Shown: positions 62,162-64,000 of the stretch, piece after piece | Layout of the letters: the number at the start of each line of letters is the position of its first letter | Numbering within the stretch: position 1 is the stretch's first letter | The notes under the pieces: generated by a model | The model's database searches: none | Seen by the model: only the letters and a program-made list of their open reading frames with translations | What the model was told of the DNA's origin: nothing | Origin: Edwardsiella tarda ATCC 15947 = NBRC 105688 | GTDB lineage: Bacteria > Pseudomonadota > Gammaproteobacteria > Enterobacterales > Enterobacteriaceae | Reading direction: 5' to 3' | Assembly (NCBI RefSeq): GCF_003113495.2 | Contig: NZ_CP084506.1 | Span: 1,736,001 to 1,800,000, forward strand | DNA: 64,000 nucleotides | Translations under genes and position numbers: made by a program

Positions 62162-62631
62162 ACTCACTCCCTCGCATTGAAACCTGCTGGCATCATGCCA
62201 GATTTATCCCAGGATGTAACCATGATAATAATTCAATCCATATCAAACCGTATCAGCGGATAGGCGGGTGAAAATAAGTTGGGCAGACTAGCACGCCATA
62301 TAAAATAGATATACTATAAAAAACAGCTGATATCCTACTGCCTATATTAAAGGCTATGTAAAAATACATACAAGCTCAACCAATACGACAAATGGTGTGA
62401 TTGTTCTCATCGAAATCCATAATCAACGCTGACATGACAAAAGGATTGTTGGTTTATCTTTATTCTCTGTTTTGATAGTTTCGACTTGTCTAATTCTATT
62501 GACGCCGAAATGACTGGGTATTATTACAAACCACACCTATATATTATTACGCAATGCACTTTGCGAACACGCCTGTAAAAAATAGTATAGTGCTTAACGA
62601 TAGGCGCTCTAGTCTACGGAGCGCCATCCTT
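62162..62631. other. AT-rich ydfG-HD-GYP intergenic region
   Basis: About 470 bases, mostly AT-rich, with no coding frame of note. A GGCGCTC/GAGCGCC hairpin at 62603-62625 lies just beyond the HD-GYP stop and is a plausible end for that transcript, although the T-run is on the opposite strand side. Confidence 0.5.
62603..62625. terminator. Hairpin after the HD-GYP gene
   Basis: A seven-base perfect GC-rich stem with a nine-base loop, six bases past the stop. In the plus direction ATCCTTTT follows; in the minus direction no clear T-run follows. Confidence 0.42.
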
Positions 62632-64000
62632 TTAGTGGACCACCGCTGAGATATCAGCCAACTGACGCAGTAGGTGGGTGACATCGACCCGATCAATCTG
62701 CTCGGGTTGCAGATAATGACGTGCATACTCCAGGTAAGTGCCGCTCTGTACGAATAGACGAAAGAGATCGGCATCGATATGCTGCCGTCGAACCATATCA
62801 CTCATAATGGCAAGCGTCTGTGATAACGTCTTTGCCGGTTTATAGGGTCGATCGCTGGCGGTGAGCGCCTCGAAAATATCGGCGATCACCATGATACGCG
62901 CGGGCAAAGACATTTGCGCCTGAGTCAAACCCCGCGGGTAGCCAGAGCCATCAATATGCTCATGATGACTCCCGGCGATCTCAGGAACTTGACGGAGATG
63001 GCGAGGGAAGGTGAGCTGTTCCAACATTAAGATGGTTTGAATGATGTGCTCGTTGATCTTAAAACGCTCTTCGTTATTCAACGTTCCTTGGCGTATCGTT
63101 AAGTTATGTAACTCGCCACGGTGATACTGATGTTCAGACATCGTCATATTAAAGCCATGCGACGCAGCCCGCTTCGTAGCACCATTCGCTGATGAGGTGT
63201 GAGGTAATATATGTTCCGGGCGATCGGCTAAGAGGGGCTCGACAACCGGAAGCGGCATCTCCGGTGTTTTTTGTTTCCGCTGCATCTCCTCATGAGAAAT
63301 ACCGATCCGATCGGAGAGGGTACGAGTCCAGGTCCGTTGCGCAATACGCTGTATACGGGCGATATCATCAGGCTTAAGCGTTGTATCACCGAGATTGCAG
63401 TGGGCAATAAAAGTAAACTCCTCATCGAGCTTCGCCTTTAATTCGTCGCGTACCTGAGCTAATGCTACCACATCACCGCCAGTGGCCGCCCCCTGCCAAT
63501 AGGCGAGATCGGCATCTCGCTTTAACAATTCGAAACGCAGACGGATCTCATGAATACGATCATGGAGTGTCTCTAATTTCGTTGCCTTCTCCATCACATA
63601 ATCCGGCGTGGTTATCTTGCCGCAGTCATGTAACCAAGCGGCAATGCGCAATGCCTCCCATTCATCCTCATTCAGGGAAAAGTTGGCGAATGGCCCGCGC
63701 TGTTGTTCACAGGCTGCCTGGGCTAACATTTTTGCCAAAATCGGGACGCGTTGGCAGTGCTCGCCCGTATGTGGACTCTTCGCATCGATAGCACCGGCGA
63801 TCATGCGAATAAAATCCTCAAGTAAGCGCTTTTGCTCATTCAACAAGTGCTGAGTATTCAACGCGACAGCGGCACTCCCCGCTAAGGCTTGAGCGAAAGC
63901 AAGCATACGGGGTGACACGGGGAATTGCTGCGGATCGATGAACAGTAACAATAGACCAAGGCGTTCCTGTTCCGCATTGCTCAACGGCAGGACCAACAAA
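62632..64000 (-). CDS. GAF/HD-GYP phosphodiesterase-like protein, partial (5' end beyond window)
   Basis: C-terminal 455 or more residues of a signalling protein. The visible part begins with the end of a GAF-like sensor domain (LLLLFIDPQQFPVSPRMLAFAQ), a connecting helix, then an HD-GYP domain. HTGEHCQRVP and WLHDCGKITTPDYVMEKATKLE give the HD pair. About 170 residues of insertion precede GTLNNEERFKINEHI, followed by GSHHEHIDGSGYPRGL and IADIFEALTASDRPYK. HD-GYP proteins degrade cyclic di-GMP; this insertion-bearing class occurs in other gammaproteobacteria as I recall it. The frame is open through 64000. Confidence 0.85.
   Translation of the reverse strand, partial: LLVLPLSNAEQERLGLLLLFIDPQQFPVSPRMLAFAQALAGSAAVALNTQHLLNEQKRLLEDFIRMIAGAIDAKSPHTGEHCQRVPILAKMLAQAACEQQRGPFANFSLNEDEWEALRIAAWLHDCGKITTPDYVMEKATKLETLHDRIHEIRLRFELLKRDADLAYWQGAATGGDVVALAQVRDELKAKLDEEFTFIAHCNLGDTTLKPDDIARIQRIAQRTWTRTLSDRIGISHEEMQRKQKTPEMPLPVVEPLLADRPEHILPHTSSANGATKRAASHGFNMTMSEHQYHRGELHNLTIRQGTLNNEERFKINEHIIQTILMLEQLTFPRHLRQVPEIAGSHHEHIDGSGYPRGLTQAQMSLPARIMVIADIFEALTASDRPYKPAKTLSQTLAIMSDMVRRQHIDADLFRLFVQSGTYLEYARHYLQPEQIDRVDVTHLLRQLADISAVVH

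Noticed and set aside
63000..63900. The insertion in the HD-GYP domain as a sign of a broken gene
   Set aside because: The frame is continuous and the HDCGK...KATKLE type insertion is, to my knowledge, a normal variant of the family.

Overview
The window is a chromosomal stretch of a GC-rich enterobacterium (Enterobacterales). Gene content and order follow the Escherichia coli terminus-proximal region closely: cfa-punC-punR-purR-sodB-mepH-grxD-rnt-gloA-slyA-slyB-anmK-mliC-pdxH-tyrS-pdxY-gstA-dtpA-nth-rsxEGDCBA-ydgK-cnu-add-ydgA-manA-tus-ynfM-ynfL-mlc-ynfK-ynfD/ynfB-ydfG. Several features depart from E. coli: fhs sits beside cnu, a complete cus locus lies beside cfa, ynjCD is attached to purR, and fumA/fumC are absent between manA and tus. 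I suspect an Edwardsiella/Hafniaceae-type genome, but that is inference from gene content and not a search result.

Layout: (1) 1-8063, Cu/Ag resistance: cusS (cut by the window edge) and cusR are divergent from cusCFBA, with a near-perfect CusR operator in between. (2) 8122-15287: a frameshifted cfa, the divergent punC/punR purine-nucleoside pair, then purR followed almost without gap by ynjC and ynjD, an ABC permease and ATPase that lack their binding protein. (3) 15432-28398, conserved housekeeping: the 29-residue cydH/ynhF, sodB, mepH, grxD, an Na+/H+ antiporter-family gene, rnt, gloA, slyA, slyB (with a PhoP-box-like site), anmK-mliC, pdxH, tyrS, pdxY, gstA. (4) 28564-37899: dtpA and the rsxABCDGE-nth operon. 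The rsxC gene carries a tandem 117-bp repeat array. (5) 37983-45901: fhs with a consensus PurR box upstream, cnu, a yfeH-like transporter, add (CRP-like and LexA-like palindromes upstream), ydgA, manA. (6) 46760-52900: tus with a Ter site just upstream, ynfM/ynfL, mlc, bioD2. (7) 52901-64000, a more accessory part: a tri-haem cytochrome c peroxidase, an alpha/beta hydrolase, a possible decayed gene, an orphan BglH-type porin, a DHA2 drug exporter, ynfD, ynfB, ydfG and an HD-GYP protein cut by the window edge.

No insertion sequence, prophage, CRISPR array, rRNA or tRNA was recognised. I found no clearly new multi-gene system. The best leads are small: a LexA-like palindrome next to a start-less hydrophobic reading frame (42.8-43.1 kb), PurR control of fhs, the binding-protein-less ynjCD unit behind purR, the cfa frameshift in a run of eight G, and the rsxC repeat array. 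The Ter site orientation (it should stop forks moving right to left) agrees with the E. coli-like synteny.
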